A DNA stretch of 64,000 nucleotides from DASUNQ01 sp035536455. Lineage in GTDB: Bacteria; Acidobacteriota; Thermoanaerobaculia; Multivoradales; UBA5704. This document shows, one piece after another, positions 1-9,010 of the stretch; position 1 is the first letter of the stretch; every line of letters begins with the position of its first letter. Both the position numbers and the translations under genes were made by a program. Below the pieces are notes generated by a model. It had not been told where the DNA came from. It searched no databases and was given only the letters and a program-made list of their open reading frames with translations. The stretch covers positions 62,001 through 126,000 of the forward strand of contig DATLOC010000053.1 of NCBI GenBank assembly GCA_035536455.1, in the 5' to 3' direction.

Positions 1-354
1 CTCGCCCTCCTCCACCGCCGCCGCCGGCTCGGCGCCGCGGCGGAAGGTGGAGACCTCGACCACCTCGCCGTCGTGGAAGTAGACGTGGACCAGCCGGAAC
101 CGGCGGCCGATGACCCGCGAGTTGCCGAAGAGGCGGCGCACCTCGTTGGGGCGGGCGTCGGTGCCGACGTCGTAGTCCTTGGGCCGCCGCCCGAGCATCA
201 GGTCGCGCACGCTCCCCCCCACCAGGTGAGCCTTGTAACCGGCCGAGTGCAGCCGGTACATGACCTTGAGGGCGTTGCGGCTGATGTTCTTGCGGGAGAT
301 CGGGTGGTCCTGCCGCGGCAAGATCAGCGGCGCCACCCCACTGCGTTCACGCAT
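1..354 (-). CDS. pcnB: Poly(A) polymerase / tRNA nucleotidyltransferase family protein, N-terminal part (cut by window edge)
   Basis: The 118 codons present start at an ATG (352-354) and run off the left edge, so only the N-terminus is visible. It reads RKNISRNALKVMYRLHSAGY followed by LVGGSVRDLMLGRRPKDYDV, the nucleotidyltransferase signature of class II poly(A) polymerases and CCA-adding enzymes: GG, then RD, then the metal-binding DYD. IGRRFRLVHV follows, as in PcnB. PcnB adds 3' poly(A) tails that promote RNA decay. The ISRNALKV stretch favours PcnB over a CCA-adding enzyme, but the C-terminal part that would settle this is missing. It is divergent from the helicase gene, with about 50 bp between the two starts. 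Confidence 0.85.
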   Translation of the reverse strand, partial: MRERSGVAPLILPRQDHPISRKNISRNALKVMYRLHSAGYKAHLVGGSVRDLMLGRRPKDYDVGTDARPNEVRRLFGNSRVIGRRFRLVHVYFHDGEVVEVSTFRRGAEPAAAVEEGE

Positions 355-406
355 CCGGCCGATTGTATAGGAGGCGCCGGGCCCTTTTTCCGTCATACTT
401 ACGCCC

Positions 407-2839
407 ATGCCCCCGCGTTTCGACCTGGAGCGGCGGACGCTCGAGCTGGCGGTGGCGGACCTGCTGGAGGCGGGGCTGCTGCGCACGCTCGGGTTCTCGC
501 AGCGCGGCGGCTACGAGCGCCTCTGGCTGGGGCAGGCGATCCACAGCCGCTACCAGGAGCAGGCGCTGGCCGGCGACCCGAGCTACCGCCGCGAGGTGTG
601 CGTGGCGTGCAGCTTCCCGCACCGCGGCTGGGAGGTGACGGTCTCGGGCCGCATCGACGGCTTGCGCCGCGAGCCGGACGGCACGCTGGTCGTCGAGGAG
701 ATCAAGTCGGTGCGGCGCGGCGCCGCGCTGCCGCCGGCGCAGCGCGAGATGTACCAGCGGCAGGCCCTCCTCTACGCCTGGATCGTCGCGCAGTGCGAGG
801 AGGCGCCGGTGCGCGCCGAGCTGGTGCTCATCTCGATCGGCAGCGACGAGGTGGAGCGCGAGGAGCTGGCGGCCGACCCGCGCGGCCTGGAGCACGCGGT
901 CCACCGCCGCATCAACGCGCTCATCGCCGCCTACGAGGCCGAAGCCGAGGCCGCGGCGGCACGACGCGCGGCGGCGGGGCGGCTCGCCTTCCCCTACCGC
1001 GAGCTGCGCCCGGGGCAGGAGGAGATCCTCGCGGCGGTGGGGACCGCGCTCGCCAACGGCGAGCATGTTCTCCTCCAGGCGGCGACCGGCATCGGCAAGA
1101 CGGTGGCGGCGCTCTACCCCGCCTTGCGCTACGCCCTGGAGCACGACAAGCGCCTCTTCGTCCTGACCGCCAAGACCCTGCAGCAGGAGATGGCGGGGGC
1201 GGTGCTGCGCCTTCTCAACACCGAGGGCGCCTTCCGCTCGCTCCGCCTGCGCGCCAAGGCCAAGATGTGCGCCAACGAGCAGGTGATCTGCCACGAGGAG
1301 TACTGCCGCTACGCCAAGGACTACGCACTGAAGCTCCAGGGGAGCGGCCTGGTGCGGCGGCTCCTCGACGAGCACCCGACGCTCGAGCCGGACGACGTCT
1401 TCCGCGCCGCGCAGGCGACGGAGGTCTGCCCCTTCGAGGTGAGCCTCGAGCTCCTGGGGCGGGCGCAGGTCACGGTCTGCGACTACAACTACGCCTTCGA
1501 TCCCTACGTCTCGCTCCCCGACTTCGGCCCCGACCGCGACCTCTCGGACGTGGTGCTGGTGATCGACGAGATCCACAACCTGGTGGACCGCGGGCGCGGC
1601 TACTACAGCCCGGAGCTCTCGGCCGGGGAGGCGCGGCGGGCGGGGGAGGTCGTGGGGCGGGGCGGCGAGCCGATCCACTTCGAGATCGAGCGCCTGTGCA
1701 TGGCGCTCGCGACGCTCATCGAGCGCACCGTGGACGACGCGCTGGAAGAGGGGCCGCCGGGGGAGCGCGCGGTCGAGGTGCCGCTCCCCGAGGACCGCCT
1801 CTGGATGCTGCGCCCAGACCTCGACGCCGCGTTCGTCGATTACCTCGAGCACCAGCGCTCGACCCGCACCTTCCGCGCCGACGACCCGTTCGTCGATCTC
1901 TACTTCGACGTGCTGCGGTTCTTGAACGGCCTGGTGGTCTCCGACGAGGCCTTCAGCCACTACGTCGAGCGGCGCGGCGGCGACAGCCGCTGGAAGGTGC
2001 TGTGCAAGGACCCGAGCCGCTTTCTGGGCGGCGTCGTCCGCCGGTCGCATGCGACGATCGGGCTCTCGGCGACGCTCTCGCCGCCGCAGTTCTACTTCGA
2101 CCTGCTGGGCTTCGAGGCCGGGCGGACGGCGTTCGTCGAGCTGCCCAACCCCTTCCCGGCCGAGAACCGGCGGGTGGTGATCGACTCGACGGTGGCGACG
2201 GCGTACAAGGAGCGGGAGGCCAACTACGAGCGGCTGGCCGAGCGGCTGGCCGAGTTCGCCGAGGCGGTGCCCGGCAACTGCCTGGCGCTCTTCCCGAGCT
2301 ACAACTTCCTGGCCGAGGTGGCCGGGCGGATGCGGCTGCGCGGCAAGCGCGTCCTGGTGCAGCGGCAGGTGGACGGCGACCGCGAGCGCGAGGCGATTCT
2401 CGACGCGCTGCGGCTGGCGGTGCTCGGCGACGTGCTGCTGCTGGCGGTGGCGGGCGGGGTCTTCGCCGAAGGGGTGGACTACCCGGGCGACATGCTGCGC
2501 GGCGTGGCGGTGGTCGGGCCGTGCCTGCCGGCGCTGACGCTCGAGCAGCAGCTCCTCAAGGCCTACTACGAGGAGCGCTTCGAGAAGGGCTTCGAGTACG
2601 CTTTCGTGGTGCCCGGGATGACCCGCGTCGTGCAGGCCGCCGGGCGGCTCATCCGCTCGGCCCACGACACCGGCGTCATCGCCCTCTTCGACCGCCGCTT
2701 CCTCCACGTCCCCTACCGCGACCACCTCCCCGCCGACTGGCTCCCCGGCGAAGGCGCCGGCGCCCTGGTCGGCGAGCCGGGGGCGGTGGCCGAGGAGTTC
2801 TTCCGCGGGTTGACGGCAATGCAACGCCAGCGGGCGTGA
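407..2839 (+). CDS. Rad3/XPD-like iron-sulfur helicase with N-terminal PD-(D/E)XK nuclease-like domain
   Basis: This 810-residue protein joins two modules. Residues about 40-130 look like a RecB/Cas4-type PD-(D/E)XK nuclease: H46, D84 in GRIDG, and E98-I-K100 in VVEEIK. The rest is a superfamily 2 helicase of the DinG/XPD group: Walker A ATGIGKT (about 226-232), DEIH box (387-390) and motif VI QAAGRLIRS near the C-terminus. Four cysteines (288, 295, 300, 341) lie between Walker A and the DEAH box, where XPD-type enzymes bind a [4Fe-4S] cluster. Proteins of this build unwind DNA 5'-3' in repair or recombination; the substrate here is unknown. The ATG at 407 has no strong Shine-Dalgarno. Confidence 0.88.
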   Translation: MPPRFDLERRTLELAVADLLEAGLLRTLGFSQRGGYERLWLGQAIHSRYQEQALAGDPSYRREVCVACSFPHRGWEVTVSGRIDGLRREPDGTLVVEEIKSVRRGAALPPAQREMYQRQALLYAWIVAQCEEAPVRAELVLISIGSDEVEREELAADPRGLEHAVHRRINALIAAYEAEAEAAAARRAAAGRLAFPYRELRPGQEEILAAVGTALANGEHVLLQAATGIGKTVAALYPALRYALEHDKRLFVLTAKTLQQEMAGAVLRLLNTEGAFRSLRLRAKAKMCANEQVICHEEYCRYAKDYALKLQGSGLVRRLLDEHPTLEPDDVFRAAQATEVCPFEVSLELLGRAQVTVCDYNYAFDPYVSLPDFGPDRDLSDVVLVIDEIHNLVDRGRGYYSPELSAGEARRAGEVVGRGGEPIHFEIERLCMALATLIERTVDDALEEGPPGERAVEVPLPEDRLWMLRPDLDAAFVDYLEHQRSTRTFRADDPFVDLYFDVLRFLNGLVVSDEAFSHYVERRGGDSRWKVLCKDPSRFLGGVVRRSHATIGLSATLSPPQFYFDLLGFEAGRTAFVELPNPFPAENRRVVIDSTVATAYKEREANYERLAERLAEFAEAVPGNCLALFPSYNFLAEVAGRMRLRGKRVLVQRQVDGDREREAILDALRLAVLGDVLLLAVAGGVFAEGVDYPGDMLRGVAVVGPCLPALTLEQQLLKAYYEERFEKGFEYAFVVPGMTRVVQAAGRLIRSAHDTGVIALFDRRFLHVPYRDHLPADWLPGEGAGALVGEPGAVAEEFFRGLTAMQRQRA

Positions 2840-2853
2840 GAGGAAGACGACGA

Positions 2854-3438
2854 GTGCAGCTCGAGAGGCCAGCGCGGTTGCCGACGGTGAACGATCCGTT
2901 CACCAAGGAGGAGCTCCTCGACGAGCTGCGTTCCCTGCACGAGCAGAGCACCGCGTTCTGGGAGTCGTTTCCGACGGCGGAGTTCTTCGTCTCACTCGGC
3001 GAGGCCTGGTCGCCGGCGGACAACGTACGGCACCTCCTCAAGTCGAACCGGCCTGTGGCGCGGGCGCTCGGGACGGCGCGGGTGGCGCTGGCGCTTCGCT
3101 TCGGGGTCGGCTTCCGGGAGTCGAGGAGCTACGCCGAGATCCGGGAGACCTATCGCACGGCGCTGGCGGGCGGGGTGACCGCCGGCCGCTTCGCGCCCCG
3201 CCCCGAGCCGGCGCCCGCCGACCCCGAGACGGCGCGCCGGGCGCTCATGGAGCAACGCGAGGCCACCGCCTCCGCGCTCGCATCGGCCCTCGCGCGCTGG
3301 GGCGAGGGTGCGCTCGACCGGCTCCGGCTGCCGCACCCCGCGCTCGGCAAGCTCACGACCCGCGAGATGCTCTTCTTCACCCTTTACCACAACCTCCACC
3401 ACGTCCTGAACGTCGCGCGGCGGACGGGGCGCGGCTAG
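2854..3438 (+). CDS. DinB-superfamily protein
   Basis: About 194 residues. WSPADNVRHLLKSNRPVARAL and the closing FFTLYHNLHHVLNVARR match the DinB/YfiT four-helix bundle, in which one early and two late histidines (here the HL in NVRHLL and the HNLHH cluster) often bind a metal. Family members include thiol-dependent transferases and many damage-induced proteins of unknown function. I chose the GTG at 2854 because GAGAGGAAG lies about 8 nt upstream; a second in-frame GTG at 2887 would give a start at VNDPFTKEE and is a real alternative. It follows the helicase by 14 bp and is probably cotranscribed. Confidence 0.72.
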   Translation: MQLERPARLPTVNDPFTKEELLDELRSLHEQSTAFWESFPTAEFFVSLGEAWSPADNVRHLLKSNRPVARALGTARVALALRFGVGFRESRSYAEIRETYRTALAGGVTAGRFAPRPEPAPADPETARRALMEQREATASALASALARWGEGALDRLRLPHPALGKLTTREMLFFTLYHNLHHVLNVARRTGRG

Positions 3439-3445
3439 CCTCGCC

Positions 3446-3754
3446 ATGCCGGACTTCTACTCGCTCTTCCTGGCCGCCGCGATCGCGCTCGTGGGTGGGG
3501 CGCTGGGGGCGGCGGCGCTGTTTCGAATCGGCGCGCTGGGGTGGCGCTGGCGCGGGGCGGTGCGGACTGCGGCGTTGGCCGGCTTGGCGCTGGGTGCGGC
3601 GGCGGCGCTCGTCCACCTGCGGATGGATCATGAGCCCGGGACTCCGGCCGCGCTCGGCTGGAGCGAGTTCTTCGTCGAGCACCCGGCGCTCATCGTCGTC
3701 GCGGTCGGCGGCCTGCTGGCCGTCTGGCTCTCGGCCTGGCGGCGCGGCCCGTAG
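3446..3754 (+). CDS. Small hydrophobic membrane protein, unknown function
   Basis: A 102-residue protein with about three membrane segments: FLAAAIALVGGALGAAALF, TAALAGLALGAAAALVHL and ALIVVAVGGLLAVWLSAW. I recognise no family. The ATG lies 7 bp after the DinB-like gene, so it is probably the last gene of the helicase-DinB transcript. It ends 21 bp before the converging stop of the CRTAC1 gene. Translation along its whole length and the membrane pattern support a real gene, but there is no homology evidence. Confidence 0.55.
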   Translation: MPDFYSLFLAAAIALVGGALGAAALFRIGALGWRWRGAVRTAALAGLALGAAAALVHLRMDHEPGTPAALGWSEFFVEHPALIVVAVGGLLAVWLSAWRRGP

Positions 3755-3775
3755 CCGCGGCGGCGGCCCGCCGGC

Positions 3776-5407
<1,632 letters not shown>

Positions 5408-5511
5408 CGGGGGGGGATGCTAGCAGCCGCAAACGTTTGGGCCGGTCCCGCCGTATATAGGGGTGAACGGACGAGAGACGGAACAGCTCCTTCTCCCGGA
5501 TCCCTCCTCCA

Positions 5512-5536
5512 CCCCGCCGCGAGGCGGGGTTTTTTT
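5512..5536 (+). terminator. Strong rho-independent terminator with no rightward gene before it; end of a possible small RNA
   Basis: A perfect 7-bp stem CCCCGCC/GGCGGGG (5512-5518 and 5523-5529) with loop GCGA is followed by seven T residues (5530-5536) on the + strand. The nearest rightward gene ends at 3754, and the genes on both sides run leftward. A TATATA box at 5454-5459 lies about 55 bp upstream, so a transcript of about 70 nt from about 5465 to 5536 is possible. No T run follows the hairpin on the minus strand. The 5408-5534 interval holds no other feature I can see. Confidence 0.6.
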
Positions 5537-6089
5537 ATGGCCCGAGCGGCCGGCGCCCGGGGGGGAACCGCCGCCCCTGGCCGGCGCGCAGCCGGCGCAC
5601 GAACTCCAGGAACAGCCGCTCCTGCTCGCCGTCCAGGACGGCGCGGCTGTCGACGACGTTGGCGGCCATCGCCCCCTCCAGCTTGGCGTAGCTGCGGCCG
5701 ATCTGCTCGACCAGGGCGTCGATCCGCGCCCGGCGCGGCGCGGGGGCCAGGAGCTCCTGCCGCAGCTCGCGGTGGAGCTCGGCGAGGACGCGGCGCTCCT
5801 CGCGGCTGGTCGCGAAGAAGCGGCGCTGGATCGCCAGGAAGCGCCGCTTCTCCTCGCCCTCGAGCCGCATCTCCTCGACCAGCCGCTGGAGGCGCCGCTG
5901 CGGCCCGCCGGGTCCCGGGCGCGCCGCCGGGCCGTCGTCCGGCCGCCGGTCGAACGCCGGCGGTGGCGGCGCCGGGAGGGGTGCGACCGTCGTCTCCTCC
6001 CGCGCGCGCTGGGTGGCCAACGTGGCGAGGATGCCGACGTTCACCCCCAGCGACAGCAAAAGGGCGAGGACCAGCCCCCAGCGCCTCAC
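5535..6089 (-). CDS. Periplasmic heavy-metal-sensor / Spy-CpxP-like protein
   Basis: 184 residues: a short N-terminal membrane anchor or signal (WGLVLALLLSLGVNVGILATL), a Pro-rich spacer, then a long charged helical segment with LVEEMRLEGEEKRRFLAI and RRVLAELHRELRQELLAP, resembling the LTxxQ helical hairpins of the Spy/CpxP/ZraP (Metal_resist) group. These act as envelope chaperones or stress sensors. The GTG start at 6089 overlaps the stop of the anti-sigma gene (GTGA), which marks translational coupling in the sigma/anti-sigma/sensor operon. Confidence 0.68.
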   Translation of the reverse strand: MRRWGLVLALLLSLGVNVGILATLATQRAREETTVAPLPAPPPPAFDRRPDDGPAARPGPGGPQRRLQRLVEEMRLEGEEKRRFLAIQRRFFATSREERRVLAELHRELRQELLAPAPRRARIDALVEQIGRSYAKLEGAMAANVVDSRAVLDGEQERLFLEFVRRLRAGQGRRFPPGRRPLGP

Positions 6090-6565
6090 GAGCCCTCCCC
6101 GTCCTCGCCGGCCAGCGCCGCCAAGTACTCCTCGGCCAGGCTGGGAGCGAGGAAGCCACCCTCCTCCTCGCCGGCCGGCGCCGTCTCGACGACGGCCGCG
6201 GCCGCGGTCGCCGCCGACGGGCGCTCCGCCGGCCGCCGCAGAGTGCCGAGGCCGGCGCCGGCGACGATCCCGGCGGCGAGCGCCGCCGCCCCCGCCGCCC
6301 GCACCCAGAGCGGCGCGAGCCTCCAGGAAAGGACGGGCGCCCCCTCGGCCTCGCGCCGCGCCCGCGCCATCACCTCGCCCGCGAAGCCGGGCGGCACCGG
6401 CGCGCCGGGCACCGGCCCGGCGTCCCGCCAGGCGCCTTCCAGCCGCCGCCACGCTGCGGCCAGCTCCGGCTCGCGCGCCAGCCGCGCCCGCAGCGCCGCC
6501 GCCTGCTCCCGCGGCAGCTCGCCGGCCAAGAGGCGCACCAGCTCTTCCCTGTCGTGCCCGCTCAT
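6086..6565 (-). CDS. Anti-sigma factor, membrane-anchored
   Basis: About 159 residues. The N-terminal region (HDREELVRLLAGELP, then AALRARLAREPELAAAWRRL) is the helical layout of an anti-sigma domain that holds an ECF sigma factor in the cytoplasm. It lacks the HxxxCxxC zinc site of ZAS proteins, so redox control through zinc is unlikely. A single membrane helix lies near residues 85-110 (VRAAGAAALAAGIVAGAGLG), followed by a short periplasmic tail. The ATG at 6565 is chosen because AGGGAGGT sits 7 nt upstream; a GTG at 6574 would lie inside that site. The gene lies 24 bp after the sigma gene. Confidence 0.72.
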   Translation of the reverse strand: MSGHDREELVRLLAGELPREQAAALRARLAREPELAAAWRRLEGAWRDAGPVPGAPVPPGFAGEVMARARREAEGAPVLSWRLAPLWVRAAGAAALAAGIVAGAGLGTLRRPAERPSAATAAAAVVETAPAGEEEGGFLAPSLAEEYLAALAGEDGEGS

Positions 6566-6589
6566 CGCTCGCACCTCCCTTGAAACCAG

Positions 6590-7183
6590 CTATTCATCGC
6601 GATCCTGCGCCGCTTCGAGCCGGCGCATCGCCCGCACCAGGCGGCTCTCGACCGCCCCTTCCGTGATCCCCAGGACCGCCGCCGCCTCGCGGTAGGAGAG
6701 CTCCTCGAAGCGCACCAGCACCAGCACCGCCCGCTGACCCGGCGGCAGCCGCTCGATCGCCCGGCGCGTCGCGTGCCAGCGCCGGCGGGCCAGGAGCTCG
6801 GCCTCGGGGCCGGCGCGCCCGTCGGCGGGCTCGAGCGGCGGCGCCTCGTCCTCGCCCGCTCCCTCTCCCAGGCGGATGAAGCGCACCACCCGCCGCCGGC
6901 GCAGCAGGTTCAGGCAGTGGTTGACGGCGATGCGATAGAGCCAGGTGTAGACCTGGCCGCGCGGGCGGTAGCTCCCCGCCTTGCGGAAGGCCTTGAGGAA
7001 GACCTCCTGCGCCGCGTCGCGCGCCTCCTCGACGTCGCCGAGCAGGCGCTCGCAGAGCCGCAGGAGGCGCTGCTCGTGCCCCGCCACCAGCGGCGCGAAG
7101 GCCTCCACCTCGCCGGCGGCCACCCGCCGCAGCAGCTCCCAGCCCGGATCGGCGGCGTCCGCGTCGTTGAGCCCCGCTGCCAC
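6590..7183 (-). CDS. ECF-type RNA polymerase sigma factor (sigma-E family)
   Basis: 197 residues with both ECF domains. Region 2: LCERLLGDVEEARDAAQEVF, then YTWLYRIAVNHCLNLLRRRR, which recognise the -10 element. Region 4: IERLPPGQRAVLVLVRFEEL and SYREAAAVLGITEGAVESRL, the -35 helix-turn-helix. The two are joined by a Gly/Glu/Pro-rich linker of about 35 residues. The start is a GTG at 7181-7183. It lies second in a leftward four-gene cluster, after the sigma-2-like mini-protein and before the anti-sigma and Spy-like genes, so envelope stress is the likely input. ECF operons of this type are normally autoregulated; I did not find a convincing matching promoter. Confidence 0.93.
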   Translation of the reverse strand: MAAGLNDADAADPGWELLRRVAAGEVEAFAPLVAGHEQRLLRLCERLLGDVEEARDAAQEVFLKAFRKAGSYRPRGQVYTWLYRIAVNHCLNLLRRRRVVRFIRLGEGAGEDEAPPLEPADGRAGPEAELLARRRWHATRRAIERLPPGQRAVLVLVRFEELSYREAAAVLGITEGAVESRLVRAMRRLEAAQDRDE

Positions 7184-7200
7184 GCGCCTTGTGGAACCCC

Positions 7201-7461
7201 TCAGTCGGGCGGCCCCTGCGCGCGGTCCCGCCCCTCGGCCCAGCGCTGGCAGCGGCGATGGAGGGTGACGAGGAGCCAGGCGTCCTTGTCAGCGATGCGG
7301 TCCCAGCGGTAGGTCAGGACGAGCGCCACCTCGTGGAGGATGCGCTCGGCCTCGGCGGCGGGGAGCCGGAAGCGCGCGAAGAGGCGCTCGGCATCGGGCT
7401 GCAGCCGGCGCAGCAGCTCGGCCAGCCCCTCGCTGCCCGAGGGGCCCTTGGACGGGACCAT
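7201..7461 (-). CDS. Stand-alone sigma-region-2-like mini-protein (86 aa)
   Basis: Residues 20-80 read ERLFARFRLPAAEAERILHE, then VALVLTYRWDRIADKDAWLL and VTLHRRCQRWAEG. This follows sigma region 2 (a helix ending in an L-E/V-F-like stretch, then RW-x-x-I-x-D-x-x-AWLL-x-x-x-x-x-R-C). There is no region 4 and no room for one: the stop lies 17 bp before the start of the full ECF sigma gene. It may modulate that factor, bind the same anti-sigma, or be the stub of a degraded sigma gene. A GC-rich hairpin sits right in front of the ATG and no Shine-Dalgarno is visible, so translation may be weak or controlled. Confidence 0.55.
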   Translation of the reverse strand: MVPSKGPSGSEGLAELLRRLQPDAERLFARFRLPAAEAERILHEVALVLTYRWDRIADKDAWLLVTLHRRCQRWAEGRDRAQGPPD

Positions 7462-7486
7462 AAGAAGAGCGCGCGTCGCGGCGCGC
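7461..7486 (-). terminator. GC hairpin followed by a pyrimidine run after the ferredoxin gene
   Basis: The stem GCGCGC (7469-7474 and 7481-7486) has a 6-nt loop. Read leftward it is followed by TCTTCTTATG, so it could terminate the ferredoxin transcript just at the ATG of the mini-sigma gene. The T run is impure, so termination would be partial at best. Confidence 0.3.
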
Positions 7487-7521
7487 GGGGGAACGAGCTT
7501 AGGGGCGCAGCGTCCGGAGCA

Positions 7522-7893
7522 TCACGCGACGCGGCTCTCCGCCGCCTCGTGCATCTCGTCGGGGTCGTACTCGTAGAGCAGCGAGCGGACGGTCAGGCTC
7601 GGCGCCACCGCCATCCCCTCCTCGTAGCTCCACATCGGGATCGTCTCCCACGGGCAGTAGCGGGCGCAGAGCTGGCAGCCGATGCAGCGCTCCAGGTCCA
7701 CCTCGACGAGTTTCATGAAGTCGCGGTGCTCGGGGCCGGGGACGATCTCGATGCAGTCCACCGGGCAGAAGGCGATGCAGGCCTCGCAGCCGGTGCAGCC
7801 GGTCTGGTCGATGACCGCGAGCTGCTTCGGCGCCTTGGCGCGCGGCGGCTTGTCGATCTCGATCTTCTTGGCGTAGGGGAAGCTCTCGGGCAT
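7522..7893 (-). CDS. Ferredoxin with two [4Fe-4S] clusters
   Basis: 123 residues with two clusters: CTGCEACIAFCP (CxxCxxCxxxCP) and CIGCQLCARYCP, both followed by the usual hydrophobic segments. It is a bacterial-type 8Fe electron carrier with N- and C-terminal extensions (KKIEIDKPPRAKAPKQLAVI and a tail ending in HEAAESRVA). The ATG at 7891-7893 has GGAG about 10 nt upstream. An in-frame start farther up (7959) would run into the divergent LuxE-like gene and is rejected. Its redox partner is not encoded next to it. Confidence 0.88.
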   Translation of the reverse strand: MPESFPYAKKIEIDKPPRAKAPKQLAVIDQTGCTGCEACIAFCPVDCIEIVPGPEHRDFMKLVEVDLERCIGCQLCARYCPWETIPMWSYEEGMAVAPSLTVRSLLYEYDPDEMHEAAESRVA

Positions 7894-7957
7894 CGGGTCT
7901 CCGGCCGCGGACAGCGCGCGAAAGATATCAAAAAAGGCCGTGGCAGAATCCCCGGCC

Positions 7958-9004
7958 ATGATCGTCGAGCGGGTAGCGCGCTTCGTCGGGGACCCGCGGG
8001 CGGAGTCGTTCGACGAGCTGGCCCTGGCCGCCTTCGCCTGGCAGCACGAGCGGATCGAGCCCTACCGCCGCCTCTGCGCGGCGCGCGGTGCGACACCCGC
8101 GACGGTCGCCGACTGGCGGCAGGTGCCGCCGGTCCCCGCCTCGGCCTTCAAGACGATGGAGCTGGCCGCGGCGCCGGCGGTCGAGGTCTTCAGGAGCAGC
8201 GGCACGACGGCGGGGCCGGAGGAGCGGAGCGTCCACCGACACCCCTTCCCGGACCTCTACCGGCAGACGATCGACGCCGCCTTCCCGGGCTTCTGCCTGC
8301 CCGTGCCGGCTCCTCTTCCGATGCTCTCGCTGATCCCGCCGCGTGTGCAGGCCCCGGACTCCAGCCTCGCCTTCATGATCGACCACGTCCTCGCCCGCTG
8401 GGGCGGGCCGGAGAGCGCCGTCGCCGTCGGCCCGCGCGGCGTCGAGGCGGCGCGCGCCCGCTCCTGGGCCGGGGCCCGCCAGCGCGAGGGGCGGCCGGTG
8501 CTGGTGCTCGGCACTTCGCTCGCCCATCTGCAGTGGCTGGAGACGCTGGAGCGGCAGGACCTGCGCTTCCGCCTGCCGGCCGGGAGCGCGGTCTTCGACA
8601 CCGGCGGCTTCAAGGGACGAGGACGGGAAACGGCGCCCGGCGAGCTGCAGGCGCGGCTCGCCGACCGCCTCGCGGTGCCGGCCGACCGCGTGGTGCGCGA
8701 GTACGGGATGACCGAGCTGACGAGTCAGCTCTACACGCGGGCGCTCGCCGGCGGCGACCCCGACCTGTTCGTGGCGCCGCACTGGGTGCGGGTGCGGGTA
8801 CTCGATCCGGAGACGTTAGAAGAGGCGCCGGCTGGGCGTCCGGGGTTGGTGGCCGTCTTCGACCTCGCCAACCTGGGGTCGGCCGTCCATCTCTTGACCG
8901 AGGACTTGGGCGCGATGGAAGAGGGAGGGGTCCGTCTCCTCGGCCGCGCAGCGGGCGCCGGCCTGCGCGGCTGCTCGCTGGCGGCCGAGGAGCTGGGAAC
9001 CTGA
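7958..9004 (+). CDS. LuxE-like acyl-protein synthetase (ANL-related fatty-acid activating subunit)
   Basis: About 348 residues resembling LuxE, which activates a fatty acid with ATP and passes it via an acyl-enzyme to the LuxC reductase. Visible marks: FAWQHERIEPYRRLCAARG, VPASAFKTM, the phosphate-binding FRSSGTTAGP (about 80-90), and REYGMTELTSQLY, the motif that orders adenylate in ANL enzymes. GLRGCSLAAEE lies at the C-terminus, where LuxE carries its acyl-accepting Cys. The partner LuxC-like gene is at 19252. The start could also be the GTG at 7940; neither has a good ribosome site. No luciferase genes are present, so light production is not implied. Confidence 0.8.
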   Translation: MIVERVARFVGDPRAESFDELALAAFAWQHERIEPYRRLCAARGATPATVADWRQVPPVPASAFKTMELAAAPAVEVFRSSGTTAGPEERSVHRHPFPDLYRQTIDAAFPGFCLPVPAPLPMLSLIPPRVQAPDSSLAFMIDHVLARWGGPESAVAVGPRGVEAARARSWAGARQREGRPVLVLGTSLAHLQWLETLERQDLRFRLPAGSAVFDTGGFKGRGRETAPGELQARLADRLAVPADRVVREYGMTELTSQLYTRALAGGDPDLFVAPHWVRVRVLDPETLEEAPAGRPGLVAVFDLANLGSAVHLLTEDLGAMEEGGVRLLGRAAGAGLRGCSLAAEELGT

Positions 9005-9010
9005 GCCGTC

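Noticed and set aside
347..2824. Long open frame opposite the helicase gene
   Set aside because: It is an antisense shadow: composition is His/Arg/Val/Leu noise with no domain, while the other strand has clear helicase motifs. Such frames are common at this GC content.
73..3438. Reading the DinB-like gene as the end of a 1121-residue protein
   Set aside because: The first about 900 codons overlap the helicase and poly(A) polymerase genes in another frame; only the part from 2854 shows a family.
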